Below, piece after piece: positions 15,836 to 27,569 of a DNA stretch of 47,817 bases. The position numbers and the translations under genes were made by a program. Under the pieces are notes generated by a model. The model searched no databases, was not told where the DNA came from, and saw nothing but the letters and a program-made list of their open reading frames with translations. The stretch is from Verrucomicrobiota bacterium (GTDB lineage: Bacteria; Verrucomicrobiota; Verrucomicrobiia; Limisphaerales; UBA1100). The DNA lies in the NCBI GenBank assembly GCA_030747505.1, contig JASLKQ010000015.1, positions 1 through 47,817 on the forward strand, written 5' to 3'. How positions within the stretch are numbered: the first letter of the stretch is position 1; each line of letters begins with the position of its first letter.

Positions 15836-18800
15836 CTATCCCACCAGAGGATTCGGTTCATCAGCCACCGGTTCTGATGGAGCTAAAAGCAGGTTCTCTT
15901 CTTCATCCATCTCCACAGGATCCACCAAAGGATTCAAATTCAACTTGCGGTGTCCGTCAAAACCCGTACCAGCAGGGATGATATGCCCCATAATCACATT
16001 CTCCTTAAAGCCGTGTAAGGTGTCCTTTTTGCCAAGCGTCGCCGCTTCGGTAAGCACCCTTGTGGTATCTTGAAACGAGGCGGCGGAGAGAAAGCTTTCG
16101 GTTTCCACAGATGCCTTGGTAATACCCAATAACACCGGTGAGGCCTCAGCTGGCTGACCTCCCATTTCTTCCACTCGCTCGTTCTCTATCTCAAAAGTAA
16201 CCTTATCAATCTGCTCGCCCCAGAGGAACGTCGTGTCTCCCGCCTCGGTAATCCGCACTTTACGAAGCATCTGCCGCACAATCATTTCGATGTGCTTATC
16301 GTTAATGGTCACACCTTGGAGTCGATACACTTCCTGCACCTCACTAACTAGGAACGCCTGTAGCTCATGTACACCCAAAATATCCAGTATGTCATGAGGC
16401 AGAATCGGGCCCTCTGTCAATTGTTGTCCTTTTTTGACAACATCACCCTTAAATACGATACAGTGTTTACCAATAGCTACAAGGTGCTCTTCTTCCTCTC
16501 CTGTTTCCTGATTGGTAAGGATCAGTGAACGTTTTCCTCGAACAATCGGCCCAAAGTCAACCATACCGTCAATCTTGGCGATCTCTGCCGCGTCCTTAGG
16601 CTGGCGCGCCTCAAAGAGTTCTGATACGCGCGGCAAACCACCAGTAATATCCTTGGTTTTGGAAGTCTTACGGGGTGTTTTTGCCAATAGTGTGCCAGGA
16701 GCAATTGCGTCATTCTCTTCAACTGTCACATGAGCACCTGCAGGGATCGGATAATTTGCCACGGCATGACCTGCCTTATCCTCCACAATTATCTGTGGAT
16801 GCAGGTCTTCCTTATGCTCAATAATCACCATCGACTCTTGCCCTGTAGCCGGATCCACATCGTGATCCATGGTCACTCCCTCAATAATATCATGGAACAC
16901 AATCTTTCCACCCTTTTCAGACAAAATAGGCACATTGTACGGGTCCCACTGAACGAAGGTTTGCCCTTTCTTCACCTTCGCCCCATCGGCGACTGAAATT
17001 ACCGCCCCAATCGGCACATCATAATCGTCAATCTCAGCATTAGTTTCAGCATCACGCACACTAACACGACCATTCTTGTTAAGCACGATATGACTACCAT
17101 CCTCAAGATCCACAATCCGCAGACCTTCGTAGGCCACAACGCCTCCCTCTTTGGCTTTAATCTCAGGCTGCTTAAACACTGAGGAAGCTGTTCCTCCAAT
17201 ATGGAAAGTACGCATCGTTAACTGCGTACCTGGTTCTCCAATTGATTGGGCGGCAATAATGCCAACAGCCTGACCGTGTTCAGCAGTTCTGCCCGTAGCC
17301 AGATTCCTCCCATAACAATGAGCACAAACACCGTGACGTACTTCACAGGTTAGCACGGAACGCACCTTCACCTTCTCAATATTCGCATCTTCAATGGCAG
17401 CTGCTTTGTGTTCATCAATCTCTTCTCCTCCACGTATGAAGAATTCATCTGGGTTAAAGGGATTAACTATATCTTCGCACGAATGCCGGCCGACTAATCG
17501 ATCCGCCAAATGAACCACCTCTTCTTCACCTTCGTAGATAGCCTCCAGCCAAACACCATTTGTAGTTTGGCAATCAGTTTCCTGAATGATCACGTCCTGA
17601 GCCACATCGACAAGCTTACGTGTCATATAACCGGAATCAGCAGTTTTAAGTGCAGTATCTGCCAAACCTTTGCGAGCTCCATGAGTCGAAATAAAGTACT
17701 CCAACACCGTAAGTCCTTCACGGAAGTTGGAGAGAATGGGTTTCTCAATAATATCTCCACTAGGCTTGGCCATCAAGCCACGCACACCGGCCAATTGCCT
17801 CACCTGTTGACGATTGCCTCGCGCTCCTGAATCCACCATGAGAGCAACGGGATTATATTCATCCTTGCCTTGGTTATTTTCCAAAGTCTCCAGCATCACG
17901 TTGGAAATCTTGTCTGTGGCATGAGTCCAAATATCAATGATCTTGTTATAACGTTCTCCAGGTGTAATCACTCCCTTGCGATACTGCTTCTCAACATCCT
18001 CTATTTCCTTTTGAGCTGACTTGATCTCCTGATTCTTTTCAGCTGGGATGATCATATCATCAATACCGATTGAGGCCCCTGCCTTAGTGGCTTCCTTGAA
18101 GCCCAATTCCTTGAGCTTATCCAGAGATACAACCGTTTTCTTCTGACCAGCAAATTTATAGGAGTTTCCGATGAGTTCTCCCAGTTTACCTTTGGCCACC
18201 TCAAAATTCGGGAAACCCAGCTCCTCTGGCCAAATCTCACTGAAGACCACACGTCCTGCCGTTGTGGTAATTGTTACCGCCTCAGCATCACCATAACATG
18301 TTTCACGTCCACGATCGGGGTTTGCGATATGAATACGCGAGTGATGATCGATGTCTCCTTCATCCAACGCAAAGAAAACCTCATCGACTGTTGCAAACAT
18401 GGGAACACGACCTTCCTTTTTCCCCTTTTTGCTAGGCAACACCCGTGGCTCCACTGTGAGATAATAACACCCCAAAGTAATATCCTGAGTCGGTGTCATG
18501 ATAGGCTTACCACTGGAAGGACTAAAAATGTTATTAGGAGCCAGCATCAAAAGACGTGCTTCCATTTGTGCCTCCACAGACAGGGGCACATGAACCGCCA
18601 TTTGATCGCCATCAAAGTCAGCGTTATAAGCGGTGCATACCAAAGGATGTACCCGAATAGCAGAACCCTCAATTAAGACCGGCTCGAAAGCCTGGACAGA
18701 CAAGCGGTGCAGGGTTGGAGCTCGATTGAGCATGACCGGATGCCCCTTGGTTACCTCCTCCAACACATCCCATACCTCTGGGGTCTGACGTTCTATCAGC

Positions 18801-20026
18801 TTCTTGGCCGAACGCACGGTATGCACGTAGCCCAGTTCCTTGAGTCGTCTGATTATAAATGGCTCAAAGAGTACCAGTGCCATCTTTTTGGGCAACCCGC
18901 ATTGATTGAGTTTCAACTCTGGCCCGATCACAATCACCGATCGACCTGAGTAATCAACTCGTTTACCCAAGAGATTCTGACGGAAGCGCCCGCCTTTCCC
19001 TTTGAGCATATCTGAAAGCGATTTAAGCGCACGATTGCCCGCACCGGTGACCGCACGACCATGACGTCCGTTGTCAAACAATGCATCCACCGCCTCCTGT
19101 AGCATTCGTTTTTCATTTCGAATGATAACTTCAGGAGTCTTTAACTGCATTAGATTCTTCAAGCGGTTGTTCCGGTTAATCACCCGGCGATAGAGATCAT
19201 TCAAGTCCGAGGTCGCAAACCGACCGCCTTCCAAGGGAACAAGAGGACGCAAGTCTGGTGGAATCACCGGGAGAACATTCAACACCATCCATTCCGGCCG
19301 GGTTTCAGACTCTTTGAAGCCTTGAAAGAGCTTAATACGTTTGGCGAGTTTTTTTCGGATTTGTTTACTGCGTGTTTTAGTCATCGCCTCGTGCAGTTCA
19401 TCAATCCCCTGATCTAAATCAATATTGGACAATGCCTCATGAACAGCTTCAGCTCCAATTTTAGCTACAAAAGCTCCTCCATCTTCCTTGATATCATTAG
19501 GACCGTAGGTTTCGATTGCCTCACGCAATTCGGCTTCAGTAAGCAATTGATTTCTCTCCAATGGGGTCTCCCCCGGATCGATTACGAGGTAATCCTCGTA
19601 ATAGATGACGCGCTCAAGGTGACGGCCTGTCATATCCAACATCAGTCCCAAACGTGAAGGCATACACTTAAAGAACCAAATATGACTACAGGGAACCGAA
19701 AGCTCAATATGACCCATCCGCTCACGCCGCACCCGCGCCAACGTAACCTCCACACCGCAACGGTCACAAACCACTCCCTTATATTTGATCCGCTTGTATT
19801 TACCACAGGAACACTCCCAGTCCTTTACGGGCCCGAAAATACGCTCACAAAACAACCCTCCCTTCTCAGGCTTAAAGGTGCGATAATTGATCGTTTCGGG
19901 ATTCTTTACTTCTCCTTTAGACCATCTACGAATTGTATCCGGAGAAGCTACCGAAACCTGGACATAGTCCACCAAGTTAACGCGCTCCAATCCAAGGAGC
20001 TCGCGGGCTGAATCTGTACTGCTCAT
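15836..20026 (-). CDS. rpoC: RNA polymerase beta' subunit
   Basis: This 1396-residue catalytic subunit of RNA polymerase has the magnesium-binding loop [12 protein letters not shown] at about residue 468, with D470, D472 and D474. The N-terminal zinc site uses C72, C74, C87 and C90 ([17 protein letters not shown]). A second cysteine cluster [19 protein letters not shown] lies in the C-terminal half and is followed by the trigger loop region ([13 protein letters not shown]). Length is near that of E. coli RpoC, although the N-terminus [14 protein letters not shown] differs. It is 26 bases after rpoB. No convincing terminator was found after its stop. Confidence 0.99.
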   Translation of the reverse strand: MSSTDSARELLGLERVNLVDYVQVSVASPDTIRRWSKGEVKNPETINYRTFKPEKGGLFCERIFGPVKDWECSCGKYKRIKYKGVVCDRCGVEVTLARVRRERMGHIELSVPCSHIWFFKCMPSRLGLMLDMTGRHLERVIYYEDYLVIDPGETPLERNQLLTEAELREAIETYGPNDIKEDGGAFVAKIGAEAVHEALSNIDLDQGIDELHEAMTKTRSKQIRKKLAKRIKLFQGFKESETRPEWMVLNVLPVIPPDLRPLVPLEGGRFATSDLNDLYRRVINRNNRLKNLMQLKTPEVIIRNEKRMLQEAVDALFDNGRHGRAVTGAGNRALKSLSDMLKGKGGRFRQNLLGKRVDYSGRSVIVIGPELKLNQCGLPKKMALVLFEPFIIRRLKELGYVHTVRSAKKLIERQTPEVWDVLEEVTKGHPVMLNRAPTLHRLSVQAFEPVLIEGSAIRVHPLVCTAYNADFDGDQMAVHVPLSVEAQMEARLLMLAPNNIFSPSSGKPIMTPTQDITLGCYYLTVEPRVLPSKKGKKEGRVPMFATVDEVFFALDEGDIDHHSRIHIANPDRGRETCYGDAEAVTITTTAGRVVFSEIWPEELGFPNFEVAKGKLGELIGNSYKFAGQKKTVVSLDKLKELGFKEATKAGASIGIDDMIIPAEKNQEIKSAQKEIEDVEKQYRKGVITPGERYNKIIDIWTHATDKISNVMLETLENNQGKDEYNPVALMVDSGARGNRQQVRQLAGVRGLMAKPSGDIIEKPILSNFREGLTVLEYFISTHGARKGLADTALKTADSGYMTRKLVDVAQDVIIQETDCQTTNGVWLEAIYEGEEEVVHLADRLVGRHSCEDIVNPFNPDEFFIRGGEEIDEHKAAAIEDANIEKVKVRSVLTCEVRHGVCAHCYGRNLATGRTAEHGQAVGIIAAQSIGEPGTQLTMRTFHIGGTASSVFKQPEIKAKEGGVVAYEGLRIVDLEDGSHIVLNKNGRVSVRDAETNAEIDDYDVPIGAVISVADGAKVKKGQTFVQWDPYNVPILSEKGGKIVFHDIIEGVTMDHDVDPATGQESMVIIEHKEDLHPQIIVEDKAGHAVANYPIPAGAHVTVEENDAIAPGTLLAKTPRKTSKTKDITGGLPRVSELFEARQPKDAAEIAKIDGMVDFGPIVRGKRSLILTNQETGEEEEHLVAIGKHCIVFKGDVVKKGQQLTEGPILPHDILDILGVHELQAFLVSEVQEVYRLQGVTINDKHIEMIVRQMLRKVRITEAGDTTFLWGEQIDKVTFEIENERVEEMGGQPAEASPVLLGITKASVETESFLSAASFQDTTRVLTEAATLGKKDTLHGFKENVIMGHIIPAGTGFDGHRKLNLNPLVDPVEMDEEENLLLAPSEPVADEPNPLVG

Positions 20027-20052
20027 TCTATTAAATCCTTTGTCTTCACTAG

Positions 20053-23000
20053 TTAGCTCGCCAACACGGCAAGAGTGTCTTCCGCTTCAGTATTATCACT
20101 GGAAGGATTGGTGTAACCCACCTTTACCTCTAGCCCGAGTGATTCCATTTCCTTTACAAGAACATTGAATGACTCCGGAATTCCCGCATCCAACGTATTA
20201 TCCCCTTTCACAATATTTTCGTATATACGAGTGCGACCCTGCACATCATCCGATTTTACTGTTAAGAGTTCCTGTAGAGTATAAGCCGCCCCATAAGCCT
20301 CCATAGCCCACACTTCCATTTCACCGAAGCGCTGGCCACCGTACTGAGCTTTACCTCCCAGCGGTTGCTGGGTAACAAGACTGTAAGGACCCACCGCTCG
20401 AGCGTGGATCTTATCAGCAACCAAATGACCCAACTTCAACATATAGATGTACCCCACCACAATTTCTTGATCAAACCGTTCTCCGGTTTGGCCATCATAG
20501 AGGTAAGCCTTTCCGTTTTCACCCACCAACTGATCGCCAATCTCACCCACATTCTTATCTACTGCTTGCTGCAAGTATTCGCGCACCTGTTTTTCACTAA
20601 TCCCATCAAAAATTGGGGTAGCATAATGAAGATCCAGTACTCTGGCAGCCCAACCCAAGTGTGTTTCAAGCAACTGCCCCACATTCATACGACTGGGAAC
20701 CCCCAGAGGGTTCAGGCAAATGTCCACTGGAGTTCCGTCCTTCAGGTAAGGCATGTCTTCCTCAGGCACTATTCGAGCAACCACACCCTTGTTTCCGTGA
20801 CGTCCGGCCATCTTGTCCCCCACCGAAAGCTTGCGCTTGGAGGCGATGTATATTTTAACATTTTTTACCACACCAGGTTCACCCTCATCTCCCGCTTCCA
20901 CCCGTTGCAATTCATCGTCGTGAGCCACATGCAAATCATCGAAACGTTTACGGAAGGTATCCAGAATTTCATTGATCTTGTTGCGAATCGGCGAAGGATC
21001 AATCTCAATCTTATCATAGTTTGCAGCTAGCTTACGCAAAAGCGTCTTCGTAATCTTACGGTTGGAAGGGATAATAATTTCCCCAGACTCACTGTTTACT
21101 ACATCCAAGGGGATCTTTTCGCCCAAGAGAATGTTTGAGAGAGCCTCTGTAAGTTGCTCCTGCAAATCAGCATTCTTTTTCTTGTAATCGTCTTGAACCT
21201 GCTTTTCACCCTTCTTCGAGGAACTGCTGCTCTTGACAACCTTTTCTTCCTTCGCAGAAATTTTTACATCCATCACGATCCCAGTGCTGCCACTGGGAAC
21301 ACGCAAGGAAGTATCTTTTACATCAGCCGCTTTCTCACCGAATATAGCGCGCAACAATCGCTCTTCAGGAGCTAACTCGGTTTCACTCTTGGGTGTAATT
21401 TTACCCACAAGAATATCGCCTGGCTTTACCTCAGCTCCCACACGGATCACGCCATCAGAACTTAAATCGGCCAATGCTTCCTCCCCAACATTAGGTATGT
21501 CACGGGTAATCTCCTCAGGCCCCAACTTGGTATCGCGTGCAGCAACCTCATACTCAGAGATATGCACTGAAGTAAACACATCGTCCTTCACGATACGACG
21601 CGATATGGTAATCGCATCCTCAAAATTGTACCCGTTCCATGGCATAAAGGCCACGAGTACGTTTTTACCCAGAGCCAGCTCTCCCTTATCAGTAGAGGGA
21701 CCATCAGCAATAACTTCACCGGCTTTCACCGTTGCCCCACTGCGTACAAGTGGCTTTTGATTGATACATGTCGAAGCGTTTGAACGCTGGAACTTGCGCA
21801 TCTGGTAAACCCACATCCCTGATTCCGGATCATGTCGGAATTTTCGTTTACCTTCCGGCATTTCACCATCCTTGGTGATCACAATACGATCACCGCTGAC
21901 TGAAGCCACCTTGCCGGTCACTTCGCTCTTCACCACTGCACAAGAATCCTCCGCAATCCGGCGTTCCATACCCGTGGCAACATACGGAGCCTCCGAAACG
22001 AGCAAAGGCACAGCCTGACGTTGCATATTTGAACCCATCAGCGCACGGTTTGCGTCATCATGTTCAAGAAACGGAATAATTGCCGCAGCAACTGACACGA
22101 GCTGTTTGGGGCTCACATCCATGTAATCCACCTCCACTGGCGGCACATCGATAAAATCACCTTTACGACGGCAGGTTACCTGTTCGGTCTGAAAAACACC
22201 TTTGTCATTAATGGGTGCGTTAGCCTGAGCTACGATATATTTCTCTTCAGCATCAGCCGTCAGGTAATCAATTTTTTCGGACACCTTGCCTTTAACCACC
22301 TTCCGGTAAGGAGTCTCGATAAACCCGAAGTCATTCACGCGCGCAAAGGTCGCCAAGGAGGCAATTAATCCGATATTTGGTCCTTCAGGAGTTTCAATCG
22401 GGCAAATTCTACCGTAGTGCGAAGGGTGTACGTCACGGACTTCAAACCCGGCGCGTTCGCGCGATAACCCTCCCGGGCCTAAGGCAGACAAGCGGCGCTT
22501 GTGCGTGGTTTCAGCCAAAGGATTTATTTGATCCATAAACTGGCTAAGTTGGCTGCGACCAAAGAAGTCACGGATCACAGCACTCAGTGCCTTGGGATTT
22601 ACCAACTTGGTTGGTGTCATAGTGTCGGTTTCCTGATCAAACAGGGTCATACGTTCCTTCACCAAACGCTCGGTGCGAGCAAGTCCCACTCGGCACTGGT
22701 TAGCAACCAGTTCACCCACCGTACGAACTCGTCGGGAGCCCAAGTGATCAATATCATCCAACACCCCTTCACCCATTTTGAGTTTGAGCAGATACCGCGT
22801 GGCTTCTGCCAGATCATTCTTGGTCAAGGTACGGGATTCTTCCGGATCGGTAAAATCGAGCTTCTGGCAAATCTTGTATCGACCGACCCGACCCAAGTCA
22901 TACCGTTTCGGGTCAAAAAACAAGCGTTTCAAAAGTGCGCGGGAATTTGCCACGGTCGGTGGATCCCCAGGACGCAGTCGACCGTAAATTTCCTTGAGAG

Positions 23001-23922
23001 CCTCCTCTTCATTGTGAGCCGGATCCTTCTTCATGCACTTGATGATAAGACCTTCGTCACGAGAAATATCGACGAACTTCACTTTGGTTTGCCCAGTAGC
23101 AGCAATTTGTTTCAGGATTGTGCGGCTCAGCGGTTCAAATGCTCGGGCAACAATTATATTCTTTTCCTCATCTTCGATATCATTGACGAGAACGAGGTTG
23201 GCAAGATCATCATGTTTCTCAGCCTTCTTCAGTGTCATCTCTTCAATGTCATAAAACATCTCAAGAACCTCCTGATCCGTCCCCTTGAAGCCATCGTCAT
23301 TGAGAAAACCTAATGCGCGAAAGAAAGTTGTGATTAGAAATTTTCTGCGTCGCTTCTTGCGGTCCAGATAGACATAAAGAAGATCATTCGTATCAAACTG
23401 CGCCTCAAACCAAGAGCCGCGGTCAGGGATAATCCGAAAAGAATGCAGCGTTTTTCCATTAGCATGGGTACTAGCCTCAAAAGCCAAGCCGGGCGAACGG
23501 TGCAACTGGCTCACAATCACACGTTCAGCTCCATTAATCACAAAGCTTCCCGATGGGGTCATAAGCGGTATCTCGCCCATGAACACTTCCTCTTCTTTGA
23601 CCTGCTTCCCTTCCTTCAGATGGAAGGTCACGTAGAGTGCCGCTCCATAGGTGCCGCCATCATCCAAAGCATCAAGCCAAGTCTGCTTTGGCGGGCGAAC
23701 TTCGTAACTGTGGAAGTCGAGGGTGATATTTCCGTCGTAACTCTCGATCGGAAACACCTCCTTGAAAACCGCCTGCAGACCATCCTCAATGCGTTTGGAC
23801 TTGTCTGTGTCTATTTGGAGAAATTCGACGTACGATTTTTGTTGTATATCGATCAGGTTTGGAAAGTTGATAACTTCCTTGATCTTGCTAAAATTAATCC
23901 GATCCCTAGTGTTCGCTGCCAT
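20053..23922 (-). CDS. rpoB: RNA polymerase beta subunit
   Basis: This is the beta subunit of RNA polymerase, 1289 residues from the ATG at 23922 ([20 protein letters not shown]). A GTG at 23985 would add 21 residues, but it lies inside a leader hairpin (23970-23991) and the added stretch does not look like RpoB, so it is not used. The rifampicin pocket reads [20 protein letters not shown]. The E. coli D516, H526 and S531 equivalents are the sensitive residues, while N518, S522 and I524 are I, A and T. Other landmarks are [18 protein letters not shown] and the C-terminal [20 protein letters not shown]. It is followed by rpoC after 26 bases. Confidence 0.98.
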   Translation of the reverse strand: MAANTRDRINFSKIKEVINFPNLIDIQQKSYVEFLQIDTDKSKRIEDGLQAVFKEVFPIESYDGNITLDFHSYEVRPPKQTWLDALDDGGTYGAALYVTFHLKEGKQVKEEEVFMGEIPLMTPSGSFVINGAERVIVSQLHRSPGLAFEASTHANGKTLHSFRIIPDRGSWFEAQFDTNDLLYVYLDRKKRRRKFLITTFFRALGFLNDDGFKGTDQEVLEMFYDIEEMTLKKAEKHDDLANLVLVNDIEDEEKNIIVARAFEPLSRTILKQIAATGQTKVKFVDISRDEGLIIKCMKKDPAHNEEEALKEIYGRLRPGDPPTVANSRALLKRLFFDPKRYDLGRVGRYKICQKLDFTDPEESRTLTKNDLAEATRYLLKLKMGEGVLDDIDHLGSRRVRTVGELVANQCRVGLARTERLVKERMTLFDQETDTMTPTKLVNPKALSAVIRDFFGRSQLSQFMDQINPLAETTHKRRLSALGPGGLSRERAGFEVRDVHPSHYGRICPIETPEGPNIGLIASLATFARVNDFGFIETPYRKVVKGKVSEKIDYLTADAEEKYIVAQANAPINDKGVFQTEQVTCRRKGDFIDVPPVEVDYMDVSPKQLVSVAAAIIPFLEHDDANRALMGSNMQRQAVPLLVSEAPYVATGMERRIAEDSCAVVKSEVTGKVASVSGDRIVITKDGEMPEGKRKFRHDPESGMWVYQMRKFQRSNASTCINQKPLVRSGATVKAGEVIADGPSTDKGELALGKNVLVAFMPWNGYNFEDAITISRRIVKDDVFTSVHISEYEVAARDTKLGPEEITRDIPNVGEEALADLSSDGVIRVGAEVKPGDILVGKITPKSETELAPEERLLRAIFGEKAADVKDTSLRVPSGSTGIVMDVKISAKEEKVVKSSSSSKKGEKQVQDDYKKKNADLQEQLTEALSNILLGEKIPLDVVNSESGEIIIPSNRKITKTLLRKLAANYDKIEIDPSPIRNKINEILDTFRKRFDDLHVAHDDELQRVEAGDEGEPGVVKNVKIYIASKRKLSVGDKMAGRHGNKGVVARIVPEEDMPYLKDGTPVDICLNPLGVPSRMNVGQLLETHLGWAARVLDLHYATPIFDGISEKQVREYLQQAVDKNVGEIGDQLVGENGKAYLYDGQTGERFDQEIVVGYIYMLKLGHLVADKIHARAVGPYSLVTQQPLGGKAQYGGQRFGEMEVWAMEAYGAAYTLQELLTVKSDDVQGRTRIYENIVKGDNTLDAGIPESFNVLVKEMESLGLEVKVGYTNPSSDNTEAEDTLAVLAS

Positions 23923-23969
23923 GTCGCCTAATTTGTTGTATGCCGGACCACCCGGCTGGGTTTCCCCGT

Positions 23970-23991
23970 TTCCGGGATAAATCACCCGGAA
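23970..23991 (-). promoter_or_regulatory. Hairpin in the rpoB leader
   Basis: Minus-strand RNA would pair TTCCGGG (23991-23985) with CCCGGAA (23976-23970) around an 8-base loop, a perfect 7-base-pair stem 48 bases before the rpoB ATG. There is no following T run, so it looks like leader structure and not a terminator. Confidence 0.5.
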
Positions 23992-24044
23992 TCAATATCG
24001 CTATTTACTGCAACCAAAACGGTCATAAAAACCGCGTGTGTTTT

Positions 24045-24094
24045 GCCCCGTCCTTAATACGGGGCCACCGGTGAAGCCGCAGCCATCACCGGTG
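24045..24094 (-). promoter_or_regulatory. Two adjacent hairpins after rplL (possible attenuator or processing site)
   Basis: Just after rplL the RNA can pair CACCGGTG at 24094-24087 with CACCGGTG at 24073-24066 (13-base loop). It can then pair GCCCCGT with ACGGGGC (24065-24059 with 24051-24045, 7-base loop). There is no T run directly after the second stem. In E. coli the rplL-rpoB gap holds an attenuator and an RNase III site. These stems occupy the same position, so a similar role is possible but inferred. Confidence 0.5.
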
Positions 24095-24111
24095 ACCAGT
24101 AAAATTACCGG

Positions 24112-24498
24112 TTATTTGAGTTCAACCTTTGCACCGGCTTCCTCAAGTTTCTTCTTGGCCTCTTCAGCCTCGTCTTTGCCCACGCCTTCAAGCAGGGCTT
24201 TAGGTGCGGCCTCAACAAGCTCCTTGGCCTCTTTGAGTCCCAACTCGCTCTTGATGGCACGGACTGCCTTAATGGCTTGCACTTTATTGCCTCCATCACC
24301 CACGAGAATGACATCGAAGGAATCTTTTTCCTCCGCTGCGCCCGCGTCGCCGCCGGCCGCAGGAGCTGCCATAGCCACCGCTGCTGCAGGAGCCGCCGCA
24401 CTCACATCCCATTTTTCCTCAAGTTGTTTCACCAGGTCTGCCGCCTCAACCACGGTCAAGCTGCTCAGGTCCTCAACGATCTTGTCTAAATCTGCCAT
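24112..24498 (-). CDS. rplL: 50S ribosomal protein L7/L12
   Basis: L7/L12 forms the flexible stalk that recruits translation factors. The 128-residue acidic protein has the helical N-terminal dimer domain ([20 protein letters not shown]), an alanine-rich hinge ([16 protein letters not shown], about residues 45-60) and the C-terminal domain [20 protein letters not shown] then [32 protein letters not shown]-type purines (AAGGAAAAGATA) precede the ATG. It follows rplJ after 137 bases and is followed by a 189-base structured leader before rpoB. Confidence 0.98.
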   Translation of the reverse strand: MADLDKIVEDLSSLTVVEAADLVKQLEEKWDVSAAAPAAAVAMAAPAAGGDAGAAEEKDSFDVILVGDGGNKVQAIKAVRAIKSELGLKEAKELVEAAPKALLEGVGKDEAEEAKKKLEEAGAKVELK

Positions 24499-24635
24499 TA
24501 TCTTTTCCTTTTGTTGTTTGTCGTCTCGTCGCTTTCCCGGCTGGAAAAATTTCAGTGCGCCGCCTGCGCTCCGACGATTTACATTATCATTTCACACTCA
24601 ACCTCACCACCCGGTCAGGCCGAAATTCATTTAAT

Positions 24636-25148
24636 TCATTCACCTTTGTCCACGTGGGCCTGAATTGCTCGAGCCACCATGCTAGCTGGCGTATTAATCA
24701 CACGGGCCAACTGAGTAGCCGGTGCCTGAATTACTCCCAGCAGTTGCGCACGCAGCACCTCGATGCTGGGCAGGTCGGCTATACGAAGCACGACCTCTCC
24801 CTCGAGTCGATCCTCTCCGGCGTAGCCAAATTGAATTTTTGGTTTGTCAGTTTTATCGGAAAATTCCTTAACTATTTTAGCCGCTGAGGAAATATCCCCT
24901 TCGCCAGTAACAACAGCCACCTGACCTGATAAAGCCCCGTTCAGATCACCGATACCCGCCTGTGTTGCCGCGGCGCGAAACACCGAATTTTTCACTACAT
25001 GAATCTGGGCATTGCTTCCGCGCAACTTTGCACGGAGTCCCTCAAATTCAGCCACGGACAATCCAGTGTACTCGGTAACAATAAAGAACGGCGAATCGTT
25101 CAACCGCTCGACATATTCGTTGGTCAGAAATTGTTTTTCAGCACGCAT
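24636..25148 (-). CDS. rplJ: 50S ribosomal protein L10
   Basis: L10 anchors the L7/L12 dimers to the 50S stalk. The 170-residue protein begins MRAEKQFLTNEYVERLNDSP and contains YTGLSVAEFEGLRAKLRGSN and AQIHVVKNSVFRAAATQAGI. Its C-terminal helix carries the L7/L12 binding sites. Length is ordinary. It lies 15 bases after rplA. The 137-base gap to rplL is long for this operon but holds no recognisable gene. Confidence 0.96.
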   Translation of the reverse strand: MRAEKQFLTNEYVERLNDSPFFIVTEYTGLSVAEFEGLRAKLRGSNAQIHVVKNSVFRAAATQAGIGDLNGALSGQVAVVTGEGDISSAAKIVKEFSDKTDKPKIQFGYAGEDRLEGEVVLRIADLPSIEVLRAQLLGVIQAPATQLARVINTPASMVARAIQAHVDKGE

Positions 25149-25163
25149 CTTAGTCTCCTCGCT

Positions 25164-25865
25164 TTATCCAAGCTTTAAAATCTCCTTCACATCCAGCTTC
25201 ACACTTGGACTCATAGTTGCAGAAATGGACGCGGACAATAAATAGGCTCCCTTGACTGAATCAGGTTTGGCCTTGAGAACAGCACTTAAGGCAGCCTCCG
25301 CATTCTCCTGCAGCTTATCCGGATCAAAACTGGCCTTGCCGACCTGCAGGGATAAATTTGCGCTTTTATCCACCTTGAATTCTACCCGACCTGCTTTAAC
25401 CTCGGTTACCGCCTTACCCAAATCATCAGTCACCGTACCCGCCTTGGGAGTCGGCATCAGGTTTCGAGGCCCCAGAACACGCCCAAGCTTAGCCACCCCA
25501 GCTTTCATCGCTTCAGGAGAAGCCACAGCCACATCAAAGTCAGTCCATCCCCCTTCGACCTTTTCTATGAGCTCCTTCATCCCCACATAATCAGCTCCAG
25601 CTTCCTTGGCGGCATCAGCCATGGGACCATCGGGAGCAAATGCAACCACACGAACTGTCTTGCCGCTTCCATTTGGCAACGCCACGGTTCCGCGCACCAT
25701 TTGATCTGAATGCTTGGGGTCCAGACCCAATCGCAGTGCTATATCAACGGACTCATCGAACTTGGCCCGGGGAAATTTTCCGAGTGCATTGATGCCGTCT
25801 CTTAAGGAAACGGCCTCCCCATCATTCCTCGCCTCAAGGGCTTGTTTGTATCGTTTACTGGACAT
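25164..25865 (-). CDS. rplA: 50S ribosomal protein L1
   Basis: L1 forms the mobile stalk that helps release E-site tRNA. In many bacteria it represses its own operon. From the ATG at 25865 the protein has 233 residues beginning MSSKRYKQALEARNDGEAVS. Family segments are VDIALRLGLDPKHSDQMVRG, GRVLGPRNLMPTPKAGTVTD and GRVEFKVDKSANLSLQVGKA. A TTG at 25883 would add six residues but matches no known L1 start. Both options have weak ribosome binding sites. Confidence 0.96.
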   Translation of the reverse strand: MSSKRYKQALEARNDGEAVSLRDGINALGKFPRAKFDESVDIALRLGLDPKHSDQMVRGTVALPNGSGKTVRVVAFAPDGPMADAAKEAGADYVGMKELIEKVEGGWTDFDVAVASPEAMKAGVAKLGRVLGPRNLMPTPKAGTVTDDLGKAVTEVKAGRVEFKVDKSANLSLQVGKASFDPDKLQENAEAALSAVLKAKPDSVKGAYLLSASISATMSPSVKLDVKEILKLG

Positions 25866-25922
25866 TATATTGTTGCGGTACAAGCGAGCTATAAACTCTC
25901 CCGCTGTTTCAGTTTATAATAA

Positions 25923-26348
25923 TTAGTCAACTACATCGATCCCCATGCTTCGCGCGGTGCCGGCGATGATGCGTGCAGCCATCTCATCATCAAATGCATT
26001 TAAATCGTTTTTCTTTTTCTCGGCTATTTCAAGGATTTGGGCCTTGGTAACCTTGCCCACCTTTTCCTTGTTCGGCACTCCTGAACCAGAAGCAATCTTA
26101 GCGGCTTTTTTCAGAAGATCCGAAGCAGGCGGAGACTTGAGGACAAAGTCAAATGACTTATCCTGATAAACGGTGATTACCACCGGCACAATGGATCCAG
26201 CCATGTCCTGCGTCTTGGCGTTAAACTCCTTACAAAAAGGCATGATCGGAACACCAAGCTGACCTAGAGCCGGACCCACTGGTGGAGCCGGTTTGGCGTC
26301 CCCGCCCGGAATCTGCAACTTTATCTGTCCTATTTCTTTCTTCGCCAT
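25923..26348 (-). CDS. rplK: 50S ribosomal protein L11
   Basis: L11 forms the GTPase-associated region with 23S rRNA and is the thiostrepton site. The 141-residue protein has [40 protein letters not shown] and the RNA-binding C-terminal domain with [20 protein letters not shown] and [15 protein letters not shown]. The N-terminal prolines of the PPVGPALGQ stretch are ordinary. It lies 23 bases after nusG. Confidence 0.98.
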   Translation of the reverse strand: MAKKEIGQIKLQIPGGDAKPAPPVGPALGQLGVPIMPFCKEFNAKTQDMAGSIVPVVITVYQDKSFDFVLKSPPASDLLKKAAKIASGSGVPNKEKVGKVTKAQILEIAEKKKNDLNAFDDEMAARIIAGTARSMGIDVVD

Positions 26349-26371
26349 TATTAAAGTCTCTGCTTAAGCGG

Positions 26372-26920
26372 TTACTGTTTTTCGACCTGCCAATATTCCA
26401 ATTCAACGGGCGTACTCCGACCAAAGATATCGATCGTAACCTTGAGTTTGCCTGCCTCGGTGTCGATTTCCTCCACCGCTCCATCATAATTCTGGAACGG
26501 ACCATCATTAATTTTCACCACTTCACCAATATCAAAAAGCACCTTGGGTTTTTCACCTTCTTCAGCCTCGGTAATCTGCGACTTGATCGCCTCCACCTCC
26601 GCTTCGGGCGTAGGCTCAGGCCGTTCTCCCCCCAGAAAACCAATCAAGCCAACCGTGTTGCGGATAAAATCCCACGGTAAAGGCAACAATCGACGCTCAT
26701 CATCATATACCTTCATCTTGATGAAGAGATACCCAGGATAAAGTTTGCGTTGAGACACAGACTTTTTGCCCCCACGCACTTCCACCACTTTTTCCATAGG
26801 CAACAAAATTTCATCAATATACTCACCCATCTCTTCTTCAACGATGCGTTTACGCAGGCTTTTCTCAGCCTTCATTTCCTGACCAGACAAAGTCTGGATG
26901 GTGTACCATTCGCTGGGCAT
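26372..26920 (-). CDS. nusG: Transcription termination/antitermination factor NusG
   Basis: NusG binds the RNA polymerase clamp and couples transcription to translation or Rho. The 182-residue protein has the NGN domain (EWYTIQTLSGQEMKAEKSLR, YPGYLFIKMKVYDDERRLLP, FIRNTVGLIGFLGG) and a C-terminal KOW domain (FDIGEVVKINDGPFQNYDGA). No extra domain is inserted. It is adjacent to secE, the standard arrangement. Confidence 0.98.
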   Translation of the reverse strand: MPSEWYTIQTLSGQEMKAEKSLRKRIVEEEMGEYIDEILLPMEKVVEVRGGKKSVSQRKLYPGYLFIKMKVYDDERRLLPLPWDFIRNTVGLIGFLGGERPEPTPEAEVEAIKSQITEAEEGEKPKVLFDIGEVVKINDGPFQNYDGAVEEIDTEAGKLKVTIDIFGRSTPVELEYWQVEKQ

Positions 26921-26983
26921 CGCTTGCTTTCTTCTATCCTATCAATCTATTGCGTTGTTGTTTTATCAAACAATACGGTGTCA

Positions 26984-27427
26984 TCATTGAGCAGGGCTGA
27001 GCAGGGCTCCCCAAATAATCTCACGCAACACAAAATCAGCAGCCACGGTAAAAGCCGCCAGCAGAACCGAGGATAGAAGCACAACTACAATATGCTGTTT
27101 TAATTCTTCGGCGGTGGGCCAGGTAGCTTTGCGCAACTGCTCACGTGTCTCATGAATGTATGTCTTGATAGCCGTAATCTTGCCGCTTTTCCATAGAGCA
27201 ATGAACACCACCAAAATCAATACAGGCCAAAAAACTTCCCAAAATGGAAAACCTTCCTGAGGAGTTGCTACATCAGGTTCTTTGGTTAAAGAGGCCTTTT
27301 CAGTTCCCAATTGAGGAACCCTATTTTCAGGCTGAGACACTGGGTTCTTGACCGAATCGGAACCACCTGATTGAACCGGCCCTGGATTGGATTTTCCTGT
27401 TGCTTCAGATTTGTTTGCGTCTGCCAT
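26984..27427 (-). CDS. secE: Preprotein translocase subunit SecE with N-terminal extension
   Basis: SecE clamps SecY in the translocon. From ATG at 27427 the protein has 147 residues: a hydrophilic N-terminus of about 60 residues, a first hydrophobic segment (EVFWPVLILVVFIALW), the amphipathic SecE helix with TYIHETREQLRKATWPTAEE, and the conserved membrane helix HIVVVLLSSVLLAAFTVAAD. Most bacterial SecE proteins have a single membrane helix. This one appears to have two. A TTG directly upstream would add one residue. It is next to nusG as usual and follows tRNA-Ser. Confidence 0.95.
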   Translation of the reverse strand: MADANKSEATGKSNPGPVQSGGSDSVKNPVSQPENRVPQLGTEKASLTKEPDVATPQEGFPFWEVFWPVLILVVFIALWKSGKITAIKTYIHETREQLRKATWPTAEELKQHIVVVLLSSVLLAAFTVAADFVLREIIWGALLSPAQ

Positions 27428-27469
27428 CAATTCAAATTGCTCTCACTATTTACCCACCTAACCCCAGCT

Positions 27470-27557
27470 TGGCGGAGGGGGAGGGATTCGAACCCCCGTT
27501 GGCTTGCGCCAAAGCGGTTTTCAAGACCGCCGCATTCGACCACTCTGCCACCCCTCC
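27470..27557 (-). tRNA. tRNA-Ser(UGA)
   Basis: The minus strand folds into a class II tRNA: acceptor GGAGGGG (5' end at 27557) pairs with CCCCTCC, and the anticodon loop CTTGAAA gives TGA. A long variable arm and the T-arm GGTTCGAATCC follow, and CCA is encoded (27472-27470). It lies 12 bases after tRNA-Trp and just ahead of secE. Confidence 0.95.
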
Positions 27558-27569
27558 GTCATTCCGGAC

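Noticed and set aside
22501-23313. Plus-strand open frame of 270 codons inside rpoB
   Set aside because: Antisense shadow of a highly conserved rpoB region. No family similarity is visible in its translation.
23923-23985. GTG start at 23985 for rpoB
   Set aside because: The extra 21 residues do not resemble RpoB, and the GTG is inside a hairpin. The ATG at 23922 fits the family.
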